Below the pieces are notes generated by a model. The model was given only the letters and a program-made list of their open reading frames with translations. It ran no database searches and was not told the origin of the DNA. From positions 44,966-108,965 of the forward strand of contig NZ_VKGK01000023.1 in NCBI RefSeq assembly GCF_007197645.1: a stretch of 64,000 nucleotides of DNA, read 5' to 3'. Position numbers and translations under genes: made by a program. This stretch comes from Shewanella hanedai (GTDB taxonomy: Bacteria > Pseudomonadota > Gammaproteobacteria > Enterobacterales > Shewanellaceae). Shown here one piece after another: positions 50,528 to 59,785 of this stretch (its first letter is position 1; each line of letters starts with the position of its first letter).

Positions 50528-51055
50528 ATGAAAAAAACATTAATCTCTATCACGCTTGCCGCTCTGTTAACCACTCAACTTTCTGGGTGCATGGGTCAAA
50601 TGGGCTTAAGCGCAATGGTCACCAAAGGTAACCTAAGTGCTGTCGATAACCGTTTTGGCCGCGCTGGTTTATTTATTCTACTAAGCCCTGTTTATGGCTT
50701 AACAGCTACAGCAGATCTATTCATATTCAATAGCGTTGAATTCTGGACAGGGACTAACCCTATCACCAAGCGTTCACCTGCCGTTGTTGATATGCCTGTT
50801 GAAGCCATCTTTAAAGTTAACCCTCACCTCAATAAAGAGCTAACTAAGGCGCCGCTACCAGAGATCAAACTTTCTAACGCGACAATGGAAGCCACCGGTG
50901 ATGACACCTTAGTGATGACACTGAACTTCGACGATGGTAGCCAACAGCTAATGTCTGGTAAGAAGAGTGGAGAACAGGTTGATTTCTACCTTGATAATGA
51001 GTTTATCGCTCGTGTGAGTGTTCAAGATCTTGCTCACTACAGCAATCAAGGCTAA
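50528..51055 (+). CDS. DUF3332-like lipoprotein
   Basis: 175 residues with a lipoprotein signal (lipobox LSGC, Cys21). The N-terminal SAMVTKGNLSAVDNRFGRAG and PVYGLTATADLFIFNSVEFWTG segments are typical of DUF3332 proteins found in gammaproteobacteria, with unknown function. The rest is beta-rich and ends without a membrane segment. A short 62-codon open frame just upstream overlaps by four bases but looks low-complexity and is not called. Confidence 0.8.
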   Translation: MKKTLISITLAALLTTQLSGCMGQMGLSAMVTKGNLSAVDNRFGRAGLFILLSPVYGLTATADLFIFNSVEFWTGTNPITKRSPAVVDMPVEAIFKVNPHLNKELTKAPLPEIKLSNATMEATGDDTLVMTLNFDDGSQQLMSGKKSGEQVDFYLDNEFIARVSVQDLAHYSNQG

Positions 51056-51069
51056 GCACTAGCCAAAAC

Positions 51070-51097
51070 AAGAGTCATTATTTAATTAATGACTCTT
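51070..51097. terminator. Inverted repeat between convergent genes
   Basis: Perfect 11-base arms AAGAGTCATTA / TAATGACTCTT with a six-base loop. T-runs are poor on both sides, so termination is likely but not certain. Confidence 0.5.
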
Positions 51098-51124
51098 AAA
51101 GTTTAAGCTGTACTTGAATTAAAA

Positions 51125-51862
51125 CTAACGCAATAGTCTGTGAAAAAAAGCAACGGCTTGTAAGTACATCTGCATAGCCAGAGCGGGATCGTATCGGCTC
51201 TCACTGTCGCGCATAAAGGCATGCTGTGCATTGACCTCTAACCAAGTAAACGTCCGTTTAGTACTTTCTAACTGAGCATATACCCGCTTACGCCCCTCAC
51301 TTGATACATGTGGATCTTGTTTGCCCCACACCATCACTAACTCCCCCTGAATGTCTTCAGTTCTGGACAGAGAATCATTGCCTTCATCGCTAGGTAAAGT
51401 ACTTGAATGAATATCGGTCGCATATAAACAAAAAGCGGCTGAGATATCGGGGTTTATTGCAGCACGATATGCTAAATGCCCACCAATACACACGCCCATG
51501 CTACCAACCTGACTGGTACAAAAAGGCTGACTTCTGGCAAATTGCACTAAAGCCTCAGTATCTGAATCATGACTCTCTAATGGCTTAGCAAACTTATCTT
51601 CATTACCTTTATCTTTACCCGCCTCATCATAAGCAAGCACGGTTCCAATGGGATTTAGCTCGTGAAACACTTCCGGCACAAGTACCACAAAGCCATGCCC
51701 CGCCATCATAGTCGCTGCTCTTGCAATAGGCTCTGTTTGTTGAAATATCTCAGAATAAAACAAAATAGTTGGAAACTGGCCCTCTTCATCAGGACGATAA
51801 AGATAGGTTCGCATAAGCCCTGTATTGGTAGGAATATCGTGAACTTCTTGGGTGACCATCAT
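51125..51862 (-). CDS. Dienelactone hydrolase-family alpha/beta hydrolase
   Basis: 245 residues. The nucleophile is a cysteine in GSMGVCIGGHLAYRAA, as in dienelactone hydrolases, with the acid in WGKQDPHVS and His in NAQHAFMRD. True dienelactone hydrolases act in chlorocatechol breakdown, but many relatives have other esters as substrates, and no aromatic pathway genes are nearby. The gene stands alone, downstream of and on the same strand as ldhA. Confidence 0.87.
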   Translation of the reverse strand: MMVTQEVHDIPTNTGLMRTYLYRPDEEGQFPTILFYSEIFQQTEPIARAATMMAGHGFVVLVPEVFHELNPIGTVLAYDEAGKDKGNEDKFAKPLESHDSDTEALVQFARSQPFCTSQVGSMGVCIGGHLAYRAAINPDISAAFCLYATDIHSSTLPSDEGNDSLSRTEDIQGELVMVWGKQDPHVSSEGRKRVYAQLESTKRTFTWLEVNAQHAFMRDSESRYDPALAMQMYLQAVAFFHRLLR

Positions 51863-51990
51863 GGTATAAAAACTCTAGCTGAGATTGAGGTTTCAATTTA
51901 TCAGCCAAGGCTTATTTTGTCAGTTAATATCCACATGATATGTCAAATTATAATCAACACTGCCTAACGACCTTTGAGACGTACATATGC

Positions 51991-52983
51991 TTATGAATGC
52001 AACTCATTAGGACAACACTCCCCTGAAAGCAGTTGCTTCACATTGGTTAAGCTAGTATGCGCAATGGCCTCCAATGCTTCAGAGGTTAAAAAGGCCTGAT
52101 GGCCAGTAAAAATCACATTGTGACACGCAGATAAACGTCTAAAGACATCGTCTTGAATGATTTCATTAGATTTATCTTGGAAAAATAAAGATTTTTCATT
52201 TTCATAAACATCCAAACCAAGCGAGCCTAGCTGTCCCATTTTCAATGCTTCCATCGCATCCATAGCATCTAACAGGCCACCTCTGCTGGTGTTTATGACC
52301 ATAACACCAGGCTTCATTTTATCGAAACTAGCCTTACACAACAGATGATGATTATCAGGAGTTAAAGGACAATGTAACGTAATAATATCCGACACAGAGT
52401 AGAGCTTATCAAGCGATACATAATCAACTCCAAGAGCGACAACTTCCGAGTTAGGGTATGGATCATGCGCTAGAACCTTACAGCCAAAACCTAATAATAT
52501 TCTGATAGTCGCCAAGCCAATTTTACCGGTACCGATAACACCTACGGTTCGATTATGCATGTTAAAACCAACCAACCCCTCCAGCGAAAAATTAGCATCA
52601 CGGGTTCTCTGATAAGCCTTGTGCACCTTTCTATTCAAGGTCAACATTAAGGCTATGGTATGTTCAGCAACTGACTCTGGTGAATAGGCAGGAACGTTAA
52701 CCACTCGTAACCCTAAGCGCTTAGCAGCAACAAGATCGACGTTATTAAAGCCGGCACAGCGCATGGCGATAATCTTAGTGCCGTTCTTAGCGAGTTCAAC
52801 CAAAACCTCTTCACACAATGAGTCATTTACAAATGCACAGATAGCCTCAAAACCATGAGCTAGCTTTACAGACTGCATGCATAATCGGTAATCAAAATAT
52901 TCGATTTCGGCACCAAAAACCTGATTAGTGCGATCGAAGTGTTCCATGTCATAGTGCTTAGCACTGAAGAACCCAATTCTCAT
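51991..52983 (-). CDS. ldhA: Fermentative D-lactate dehydrogenase
   Basis: 330 residues from the ATG at 52983, which has AGGTGG upstream; a GTG three codons earlier is in frame but less likely. It belongs to the D-2-hydroxyacid dehydrogenase family. The NAD motif is GVIGTGKIGLATIRILLGFG, with the catalytic Arg region NTSRGGLLD, Glu in GLDVYENEKSLFF and His in FTGHQAFLT. The length and segments such as RCAGFNNVDL match E. coli LdhA. It reduces pyruvate to D-lactate in fermentation. Confidence 0.92.
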   Translation of the reverse strand: MRIGFFSAKHYDMEHFDRTNQVFGAEIEYFDYRLCMQSVKLAHGFEAICAFVNDSLCEEVLVELAKNGTKIIAMRCAGFNNVDLVAAKRLGLRVVNVPAYSPESVAEHTIALMLTLNRKVHKAYQRTRDANFSLEGLVGFNMHNRTVGVIGTGKIGLATIRILLGFGCKVLAHDPYPNSEVVALGVDYVSLDKLYSVSDIITLHCPLTPDNHHLLCKASFDKMKPGVMVINTSRGGLLDAMDAMEALKMGQLGSLGLDVYENEKSLFFQDKSNEIIQDDVFRRLSACHNVIFTGHQAFLTSEALEAIAHTSLTNVKQLLSGECCPNELHS

Positions 52984-53118
52984 TTTTACCACCTATCTAT
53001 TCTATTGGCTGAGAGTTTAATAGAAATCAGGTATAAATTCATCCAGCAGTAATACGGGGCTTCACAGTATAAAAAATCCTGATAAGCTTACAGCAAATCA
53101 AATAACCTCAGCATCACC

Positions 53119-53529
53119 ATGGCTAAATCGAAACTAACAGAAAAACAATTTTGGCTACAAAGACTCAGTAAAACTAGCCTAAGAGCCGTACACATTCTCG
53201 GAGTCACTGGTGCTGGAGGAGGGATACTATTAGGCGTGCCGCAAGATAAATGGATCTATTATTGGTGCATGGCTATGGCATCAGGTTCACTCATGATGAT
53301 ATGGGAGATAGTCAGAGACTGGCGCTGGTTGATCCAACTAAAGGGAGTTCTGACACTGGTAAAACTCGGTTTACTTGGACTCTTCATTCCCCTTGCACAA
53401 TACAAACCAGAGCTCTTAATCACCGTACTCCTGCTCTCAGTTATGGTGTCTCACGGCCCTGCAGGATTACGTCATTTTTCAATTATTCATGGACGTAGAA
53501 TTGATGGAAGAAAAGAAGTTAAAGGCTGA
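53119..53529 (+). CDS. Small membrane protein of unknown family
   Basis: 136 residues with about three to four hydrophobic segments (near 25-42, 47-63, 76-90, 98-112) and charged ends. I do not recognise the family. It overlaps the next gene by 41 bases, which suggests they are expressed together. The region 52993-53118 is a divergent promoter shared with ldhA. Confidence 0.65.
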   Translation: MAKSKLTEKQFWLQRLSKTSLRAVHILGVTGAGGGILLGVPQDKWIYYWCMAMASGSLMMIWEIVRDWRWLIQLKGVLTLVKLGLLGLFIPLAQYKPELLITVLLLSVMVSHGPAGLRHFSIIHGRRIDGRKEVKG

Positions 53530-54034
53530 AGCAGCGACACTCATTACAGAGTTCGCTCAGTTTAGGCACGAAGAGGGGAGTATAAAAGTACTCGACCTAG
53601 CCTGTGGCAAAGGAAGAAATGGTCTCTGGTTTGCTGAACGTGGTCATCAGGTGACATTTATAGACAGATCGTTAGCCGGGCTCAGTAATCGGCCAGAAAA
53701 CCATCTCTATCTTCAGTGGGATCTAGAAGATGGCTCAGCCACAGCTCTTCCAGTTGCAGAATATGATCTGATTCTGGTATTTAACTATCTTCACCGACCT
53801 CTTTTCCCACAAATTAGAGCAGCCCTGAAACCAGGAGGTCTAATTTTCTATGAAACATTCATCGATAAACAAGCTGAAATTGGTCGCCCGAAGAACCCTA
53901 AGTTTCTACTTAAACAAGGTGAGCTTAAATCAGAGTTTGCTCATTGGGACTGCTTGCATTACTTTGAAGGTAAGATAGTTAACCATGCTAGTGTCAGTCA
54001 AAAAGCTCAATTGATTGCACGAAAGCCCGACTAG
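53489..54034 (+). CDS. Class I SAM-dependent methyltransferase, TehB-like
   Basis: 181 residues with the SAM motif VLDLACGKGRNGLWFAERG, the acidic residue in VTFIDRSLAGL and the later YDLILVFNYLHRPLF and LKPGGLIFYETF. The fold resembles TehB and related small-molecule methyltransferases. Its start lies inside the preceding membrane-protein gene; the ATG at 53504 is an alternative that reduces the overlap to 26 bases. The substrate is unknown. Confidence 0.85.
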   Translation: MDVELMEEKKLKAEAATLITEFAQFRHEEGSIKVLDLACGKGRNGLWFAERGHQVTFIDRSLAGLSNRPENHLYLQWDLEDGSATALPVAEYDLILVFNYLHRPLFPQIRAALKPGGLIFYETFIDKQAEIGRPKNPKFLLKQGELKSEFAHWDCLHYFEGKIVNHASVSQKAQLIARKPD

Positions 54035-54074
54035 CATAAAAACATTATTACATACCCAGTAAACAAGGAAATCC

Positions 54075-54365
54075 ATGTTCCCATATCCAGAACAATATCG
54101 ACAAGCAGCCCCACCTCTTCTCACTGCTTTTATGGTGTTCTGGTCTTTGCTCAGCAAGTTACTGTTAGGCGATAGCAGTTCAATAGCGTTTTACCCACTA
54201 TTTGCGCTATTCCCACTGGTGATATTGCTACACGGCAAACTGATTTGGCAATCGAGGGGAATGGAGATGCTGGATCAAAGTGTCTATGCTTTTATCCATA
54301 TAGCCTTGTCATTTGTAGTTTGGACATTTTCTTTGATGCATGTAAACGGTAACGGATTTTCGTAA
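54075..54365 (+). CDS. Small membrane protein
   Basis: 96 residues with about three hydrophobic segments (15-32, 38-53, 70-88). AAGGAAA lies about eight bases upstream of the ATG. It follows the methyltransferase gene by 40 bp and may be its operon partner. I do not recognise the family. Confidence 0.6.
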   Translation: MFPYPEQYRQAAPPLLTAFMVFWSLLSKLLLGDSSSIAFYPLFALFPLVILLHGKLIWQSRGMEMLDQSVYAFIHIALSFVVWTFSLMHVNGNGFS

Positions 54366-54428
54366 AACTTCGATAAACAACCCAGTCACCTAATGATTAG
54401 AATCATTAATACTCTTGATAGAAAACAC

Positions 54429-54461
54429 AAAAAAAAAGGAGTGCTCAAATTAAGCACCCCT
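54429..54461 (-). terminator. Minus-strand terminator without an obvious gene
   Basis: On the minus strand GGGGTGCT-TAATTTG-AGCACTCC is followed by nine Ts. One stem pair is mismatched. The nearest minus-strand gene with support lies about 1 kb upstream (55469-55711), so the transcript it ends is unclear. Confidence 0.75.
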
Positions 54462-55271
54462 ATGTCTAAAGGGAGATGACGATAATCTAACAACTTACCA
54501 TCTATGATGAAAAATCAGCCTAGTCGTAGTGAAAAACTAAGCAAGCTCAATCATACAAAGGCAAACCTAGCAACGTGGATAAATATCATCGCTAGTAGAA
54601 CATCTTTAATTGACAAAATTTCACTTCAATCTTCAATTAACAAGTAAATAGGGAGACAGGTTAATCAGTGTTCTGATTAAGTATTCACGATTAATGAACC
54701 ACTTTGCCACTACAGAAACAGACCAATATAAAAACTGTCACGCTAGAACCTATAGTTTTTGGCAGTTAAGACCTAACTCAGATCTAAGCTGTCAAACCTA
54801 ACTATATGTACTATCCAGTTATCTCAATTGTGGACCAGACAATGAAATATATGACACTTTAAAATTAATCGTTCCCTTTAGTTGTAGAAAGCAAGTGATG
54901 AAACCCAGGGTAAAGTTTAGATTAAAAGCCGACCTAATCATTGAACTTACCGAGTTAACCTGTCTGACTACAAATCTACAACTGGGTGGTTGCTGAGTCA
55001 TAACAATAAGATGATTAAAAGGTGATTAACAACAAAAACAGTCAGTTAAGTTTATTTAAACAACACCAATAAGTTATGTCTAGAGTAAGGTTACGGTTAG
55101 AGGAAAGATCCTGTCCATGAGAGTTGTGATACTTATTTCGTAGCCGTATAGGCTTTGACATGAAAAGAGTCACCGTCCCTCTCATATATGTATAAGGCTA
55201 TTGAATAGTAAAATAAATGTATAACGAAATGAATATAATCAATGAATGAGAGTAGGTATAGCAGAAATGAA
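54462..55271. other. Long AT-rich gene-free region
   Basis: About 800 bp without a supported gene. It contains loosely paired segments, for example AACTGTCA and TGGCAGTT around 54735-54770 and CATGAGAG with CTCTCAT around 55117 and 55180. With a minus-strand terminator at its left end it could contain a non-coding RNA or a long 3' untranslated region. Confidence 0.4.
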
Positions 55272-55359
55272 ATTATATTATATTATATTATATTATATTA
55301 TATTATATTATATTATATTATATTATATTATATTATATTATATTATATTATATTATATT
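55272..55359. repeat. TATTA pentanucleotide microsatellite
   Basis: 88 bp of perfect TATTA repeats, about 17.6 copies. Being a five-base unit, any change in copy number shifts the frame of a sequence reading through it. The plus-strand frame reads as repeats of YYIIL, which is a by-product rather than a supported gene. Confidence 0.97.
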
Positions 55360-55468
55360 TGTGAAAAATATCTAATGGCTAATGTTATAAAAATGCGCAT
55401 ATTTTTATGCACATATTCATTTATATACCTGTACTTAGTCCTCAGCTACGTATACGTATTGCTCACTG

Positions 55469-55711
55469 CTACCAATTGCCAGGACAAGGCAACCTAGGAC
55501 AACCTGCCATAGGGTTTATTATTACTTCATCTTCCGCTTCATCCTTTTCCCCATTATTTAGGCTAAGGTTTTTATCTTCAAAACTTTGTATATTTTGAAA
55601 CTGTGCAGCAACCCCTAAATCATTTATGATTCCAGCGGTAGCAGCCCCTGAAACACATAAAGCACAACAAACCGTCACTTTTAAAAACATATTTATTATC
55701 GTAATTTTCAT
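55469..55711 (-). CDS. Small secreted peptide with C-terminal Cys pair
   Basis: 80 residues. The N-terminus has a signal peptide (about 1-26, NMFLKVTVCCALCVSGAATA), leaving a mature part of about 54 residues, acidic in the middle (NNGEKDEAEDEV) and ending in GCPRLPCPGNW with two cysteines and three prolines. AGAGGG lies six bases before the ATG. I know no family for it. It follows the CadC-like regulator gene on the same strand after 179 bp, so it may be a target or partner of that regulator. Confidence 0.6.
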   Translation of the reverse strand: MKITIINMFLKVTVCCALCVSGAATAGIINDLGVAAQFQNIQSFEDKNLSLNNGEKDEAEDEVIINPMAGCPRLPCPGNW

Positions 55712-55890
55712 GTTTCGCCCTCTATTCGTAAGTGTTCACTAGCTTTTGTGATGAATCTTACAGCAACCTCATATAATTCCTTCATAGAGTACAACTAAAG
55801 CCACTAAAAAACATAACAAAAACATAATGAAAACATAATGAAAAAATAAAAACAATAAAATCAATAAAATCAAGTTTATAATTAGTTATT

Positions 55891-58065
55891 TTAATATTCA
55901 AGCTTCACGATATTGGTATCGCTCTCATTATAAGTTCCAAGGTACACAACCCCCTCCCTATCAACAGCGATTGCTTGTGTTCTAGTCCCCTCAACTAACT
56001 TCATCATTATTGGCTCACCAGTATTAAGATCAATACGATCGATATCAATTCGTCCCTCTCGATAAGCTAAGTTGTAAACATACTCATCAACTATGGTCCA
56101 CGACATATCAAGCATTACGGTAAAGTCTTCATAAATCAGCTTTATTTCACCTTTCTTTAAAGTCCAGAGACCTTCCTTTAATCTTTGAGTGAAATAGAGT
56201 TGCCCACTACTAGAAAACAAGCCAAATTCAACTCCTTCGGCTAAAGTATCAGATACTTCTCCCGACTCGATATCAACGAGTCTAAGTGACGACCGGCCTA
56301 AAATGTCAAACGAAGCCATAATAGTTTGATCATCGGGACCCCAAGCAACGCCGTAGAGTTCATGCTGACCTTGAATATCAATATACATAATTTTATTAGT
56401 ATCCAGATCATAGATGAAAGGTTGATAGCTATTTCGGCCTAATATTTGAGACCCATCGGCAGAAAAGCGAACATTCCTTATGAAACTAATATCTTTAAAC
56501 TGTGTTAGCTGTGATTCAGTACCATCTTTTAACTTTAACCAAATTTGAGGCTCACCAGTTCGAGTTGATACAAAAGCTAACTGTCTTCCATCTAAACTGA
56601 CTGCTGGTCGTGAATCTCGGCCATTAGAAGCAATGAGGCGAAACCAATCATTCTGTTTGCTATCATCGTTAACACCTTTTTTTAGCTGAGATGTTGTCGA
56701 TAATTGCCACACTTCACTATCATAAAGCTTACCTAATAAAGCAACTATATCCCCATTCATGTTAGAAACGGGTGAGAAAACTGGTTGTAATATATTGGTC
56801 AACTGAGTATGTATCTCGGACTCTATGTTATATTTCATCAAGTGCGAGCCCTCGCCACGATAGATCAAAGATTTACTGTCACGACTCCAAGCTACCGTAT
56901 GCAGAGCAAGGTCAAGGGTAAAAAGTTTCTGCCAGTTTCCGGTATCCAGTGAAAGCAACATTACCTGTACTTGGTACCAACGCACATTTCTCACCACAGC
57001 AAGATAACGACCATTCGGAGATAAACTGAGAGAGTAATCACCACTACCTATAGAATATGGTTGACTCAGCTGTTTCTTATTTGCTCCAGTCACATCGATG
57101 GAGAACAACATTCTTTCACTCAGAAAGGTTTTCTGGTGATCTTCATCCGTGTAATAAATACTCTTCCCCGACGGGTGCCAAACAATACTGGTACTCTGAA
57201 TAATCCTCTTACAATCTGTAATCTTACTTATTTTACCAAACTGCCCATCAATCACCTCAACCATATTAATCTGACAGCCTCCGATTAGATTAAAGGATAA
57301 GTAGGCAATTCTACTGCCATCAGGACTAAAAGCAGGATAGCTTTGGCTATCAAATACATCTTCAAGAAAATGAGTTTTCCGACTCCCTAACGTCATTAAA
57401 CCTATTCGCCAGTTTTTATCACCTAACTCTCGTTTTGCGAATGTTAGATATTTGCCATCACCCGATAGCATTGGCGATAACTCCTGACCATCCAGATAAG
57501 TCAAACGTTTTAGCTCAGTTTTAACATGTTGAGGGTTTACAATTGTGGAGTTGTGGCTGATTTGATAAACAGAAAAGATCAACAGAGACAGGAGAACTGT
57601 AAATAACAATGCCGTTTTACCTGCATGTAGGTACAAGGTTGCAAATAGACTACGTTTAAAGACCTGCTTTTTACTCTCAACCTTATCGAGTTCAGCACCA
57701 GCAATCACTTCAGTAGCGAACTTCTCATGCTTGGTGACCTCTTTAACTAAGGTGACAGATGCTATTAATACATAGCCCACTTTAGGTAAGGTTTTGATAA
57801 AATTTGGTGATTTTGCATTATCGCCAAGCTGGTTTCTTAAAATACCGATAATTCGATTAATAGCGTTATCAGAAACTTCACCACCAGACCAGACCTCATC
57901 TAATAGCATATCTCTACTGACAGGTTCTCCAGCATGGTTTATCAGGCATAGCAGTACCTGCATCGCCCTTAACTCAACCTTGAGTAAGTTATCTCCGCTT
58001 AAGATGGTACATTGTGCAGGATCGACAACTTTATCAGCCAATCGATATCGAGTTCGATTTAACAT
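55891..58065 (-). CDS. CadC-like membrane regulator with periplasmic beta-propeller
   Basis: 724 residues. Residues about 1-105 are an OmpR-type winged helix (LLDEVWSGGEVSDNAINRII, IKTLPKVGYVLI). One membrane segment follows near 150-170 (TALLFTVLLSLLIFSVYQI). Residues about 190-724 are TolB/PD40-like beta-propeller repeats (LSGDGKYLTFAKRE, FSPDGSRIAYLSF, WHPSGKSIYYTD, LSPNGRYLAVVR). Such ToxR/CadC-type proteins bind DNA in the cytoplasm and sense ligands outside. The target genes are unknown; the small secreted peptide gene downstream is the nearest candidate. Confidence 0.87.
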   Translation of the reverse strand: MLNRTRYRLADKVVDPAQCTILSGDNLLKVELRAMQVLLCLINHAGEPVSRDMLLDEVWSGGEVSDNAINRIIGILRNQLGDNAKSPNFIKTLPKVGYVLIASVTLVKEVTKHEKFATEVIAGAELDKVESKKQVFKRSLFATLYLHAGKTALLFTVLLSLLIFSVYQISHNSTIVNPQHVKTELKRLTYLDGQELSPMLSGDGKYLTFAKRELGDKNWRIGLMTLGSRKTHFLEDVFDSQSYPAFSPDGSRIAYLSFNLIGGCQINMVEVIDGQFGKISKITDCKRIIQSTSIVWHPSGKSIYYTDEDHQKTFLSERMLFSIDVTGANKKQLSQPYSIGSGDYSLSLSPNGRYLAVVRNVRWYQVQVMLLSLDTGNWQKLFTLDLALHTVAWSRDSKSLIYRGEGSHLMKYNIESEIHTQLTNILQPVFSPVSNMNGDIVALLGKLYDSEVWQLSTTSQLKKGVNDDSKQNDWFRLIASNGRDSRPAVSLDGRQLAFVSTRTGEPQIWLKLKDGTESQLTQFKDISFIRNVRFSADGSQILGRNSYQPFIYDLDTNKIMYIDIQGQHELYGVAWGPDDQTIMASFDILGRSSLRLVDIESGEVSDTLAEGVEFGLFSSSGQLYFTQRLKEGLWTLKKGEIKLIYEDFTVMLDMSWTIVDEYVYNLAYREGRIDIDRIDLNTGEPIMMKLVEGTRTQAIAVDREGVVYLGTYNESDTNIVKLEY

Positions 58066-58287
58066 TTACAACTCGCTTATTAGCTTAAAAAAACAAATAA
58101 CAACATAAGACTCTAAAGAGTACAGACAAGAACATCAAATTAGAGCAAGACAGACGAATGAAATCAACACTATTAACATCTAATTCATTCATTAAAATTG
58201 AAAGAGCATGTAACAGCATTCATTTTACTTGCTTCACCTCCTTCCTAGCAGTTATCTTTGCTGCGCACTTCTACTTAGGTTATTTTT

Positions 58288-58965
58288 ATGTCTGACTTTA
58301 TCTACTCCCCCCCTACATCGCCTTGGCTTGATATTCTCTACCAAGACAAGGACATTTTAGTTGTCAATAAACCTTCAGGCTTACTCTCTGTTCCCGGCCG
58401 TGCTCCCGAGCATAGAGATAGCATTTATGAACGCGTTCTTACTGAATATCCAAATGCACAAGTTGTGCATAGGCTCGACATGTCGACATCAGGCGTCATT
58501 GTTCTTGCACTAAGGCGAAATGCAGAAAAAGAACTTAAGAGGCAATTTAGGGATCGAGAAACGAAGAAGACCTATTATGCACGGGTTGCTGGCCACATAA
58601 AAAATGATACAGGCAGTATCGAGTTTCCACTTATCTGTGATTGGCCAAACCGACCAAAACAAAAAGTTGACCATCAGTTGGGAAAGCCATCATTGACCCA
58701 CTACAAGGTGATTAGCAGAGCTAAACGCTCTACCTTAGTAAAACTCACGCCTATTACAGGACGCTCTCATCAGCTTAGAGTTCATATGCTTGCCATAGGC
58801 CACCCTATCTTAGGTGATAACTTCTATGCAGACCCATTAGCGAAAAGTCTATCCTCACGATTGCTATTGCATGCACATGAGCTAACAATTAAACAGCCCT
58901 ACTCTGGAAACCAGCTAACCTTCAGCTGTGACGTCCCTTTTTTAGCCCCAGAAGCAGAACAATAA
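58288..58965 (+). CDS. rluA: Dual-specificity pseudouridine synthase RluA
   Basis: 225 residues, matching RluA (about 219). The catalytic Asp is in VVHRLDMSTSGVIVLAL, with the RluA-type start DILVVNKPSGLLSVPGR and the late GRSHQLRVHMLAIGHPILGD. There is no S4 domain, as expected. It makes pseudouridine at U746 of 23S rRNA and U32 of several tRNAs. TAGGTTATTTTT precedes the ATG. Confidence 0.95.
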   Translation: MSDFIYSPPTSPWLDILYQDKDILVVNKPSGLLSVPGRAPEHRDSIYERVLTEYPNAQVVHRLDMSTSGVIVLALRRNAEKELKRQFRDRETKKTYYARVAGHIKNDTGSIEFPLICDWPNRPKQKVDHQLGKPSLTHYKVISRAKRSTLVKLTPITGRSHQLRVHMLAIGHPILGDNFYADPLAKSLSSRLLLHAHELTIKQPYSGNQLTFSCDVPFLAPEAEQ

Positions 58966-59126
58966 TCCGGTGAACAGCTAGTGCAAATAAAATTCATAGT
59001 TGGAATGAAGAAGGGTAACTGCTTGAGCATCTGCAGAATAGTCCAGTAAATATCGAATTTTGATAGCCATCTCTTACAAAAAAACGTAAATTGACAATTA
59101 ATCACCATAATAATAAGCACATTACC

Positions 59127-59588
59127 ATGGATACCTCATTTCAAAGAGATCAACTTGATAATCGAATTTTATCAGCACTTATGGAAGAAGCACGAACTCC
59201 TTTTGCCGAGTTAGCTAAGCGATTCAGTGTTAGTGCAGGCACTATTCATGTTCGTGTCGAAAAGATGAAACAAGCAGGCATTATCACCGGAGCACAAATT
59301 ACAGTTGATCCCAAAGCACTTGGTTATGACGTATGTTGCTTTATCGGTATCAATCTGAAGAGCGCTGGAGATTATCCAGCCGCTATATCTAAACTAAATG
59401 CTTTAGAGGAAGTTGTAGAAGCATACTATACCACTGGCAATTACAGCGTTTTTGTAAAGGTTATGTGCCAATCCATCGACGGATTGCAACATGTGCTAAT
59501 CAATCGTATTCAATCAATCGATGAGATTCAGTCAACAGAAACGTTAATTAGTCTACAAAACCCTATTGTTAGAGCCGTCAAACCTTAA
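59127..59588 (+). CDS. asnC: AsnC, asparagine-responsive Lrp-family regulator
   Basis: 153 residues from the ATG at 59127 (E. coli AsnC is 152); twelve upstream codons are open but not family-like. The helix-turn-helix is FAELAKRFSVSAGTIHVR, followed by VEKMKQAGIITGAQI and the RAM domain with LGYDVCCFIGI, YYTTGNYSVFVKVMC and IQSTETLISLQNPI. The match to E. coli AsnC is close throughout. It normally controls asnA, which is not beside it here. Confidence 0.95.
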   Translation: MDTSFQRDQLDNRILSALMEEARTPFAELAKRFSVSAGTIHVRVEKMKQAGIITGAQITVDPKALGYDVCCFIGINLKSAGDYPAAISKLNALEEVVEAYYTTGNYSVFVKVMCQSIDGLQHVLINRIQSIDEIQSTETLISLQNPIVRAVKP

Positions 59589-59785
59589 TCCTTTTTTATT
59601 ATAAGTTATTCCTTAGCTTACAAATTAACAATGGAGCCTCAGATGTAACATTTGCGCTAAAATAATTAACAAACGCCTCGGTTTGTGCTACAAACTTTCT
59701 TTAACCTCTCAAAAAAGAGAGGAGTTAATAATAAATTGCCTTATTTACATTTTGTCTAAGGCTCAAATTGACAAGGAAGAACGTA

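Noticed and set aside
50343..50531. 62-codon open frame overlapping the DUF3332 lipoprotein start by four bases
   Set aside because: Low-complexity Asn/Thr/Lys-rich sequence without a ribosome site; probably leader sequence of the lipoprotein gene.
54819..55001. 60-codon minus-strand frame before the orphan terminator
   Set aside because: No ribosome site seen and no recognisable domain; too weak to explain the terminator, though not excluded.
55246..55497. 83-codon open frame through the TATTA microsatellite
   Set aside because: Most of it is the YYIIL translation of the repeat; no ribosome site and no family.
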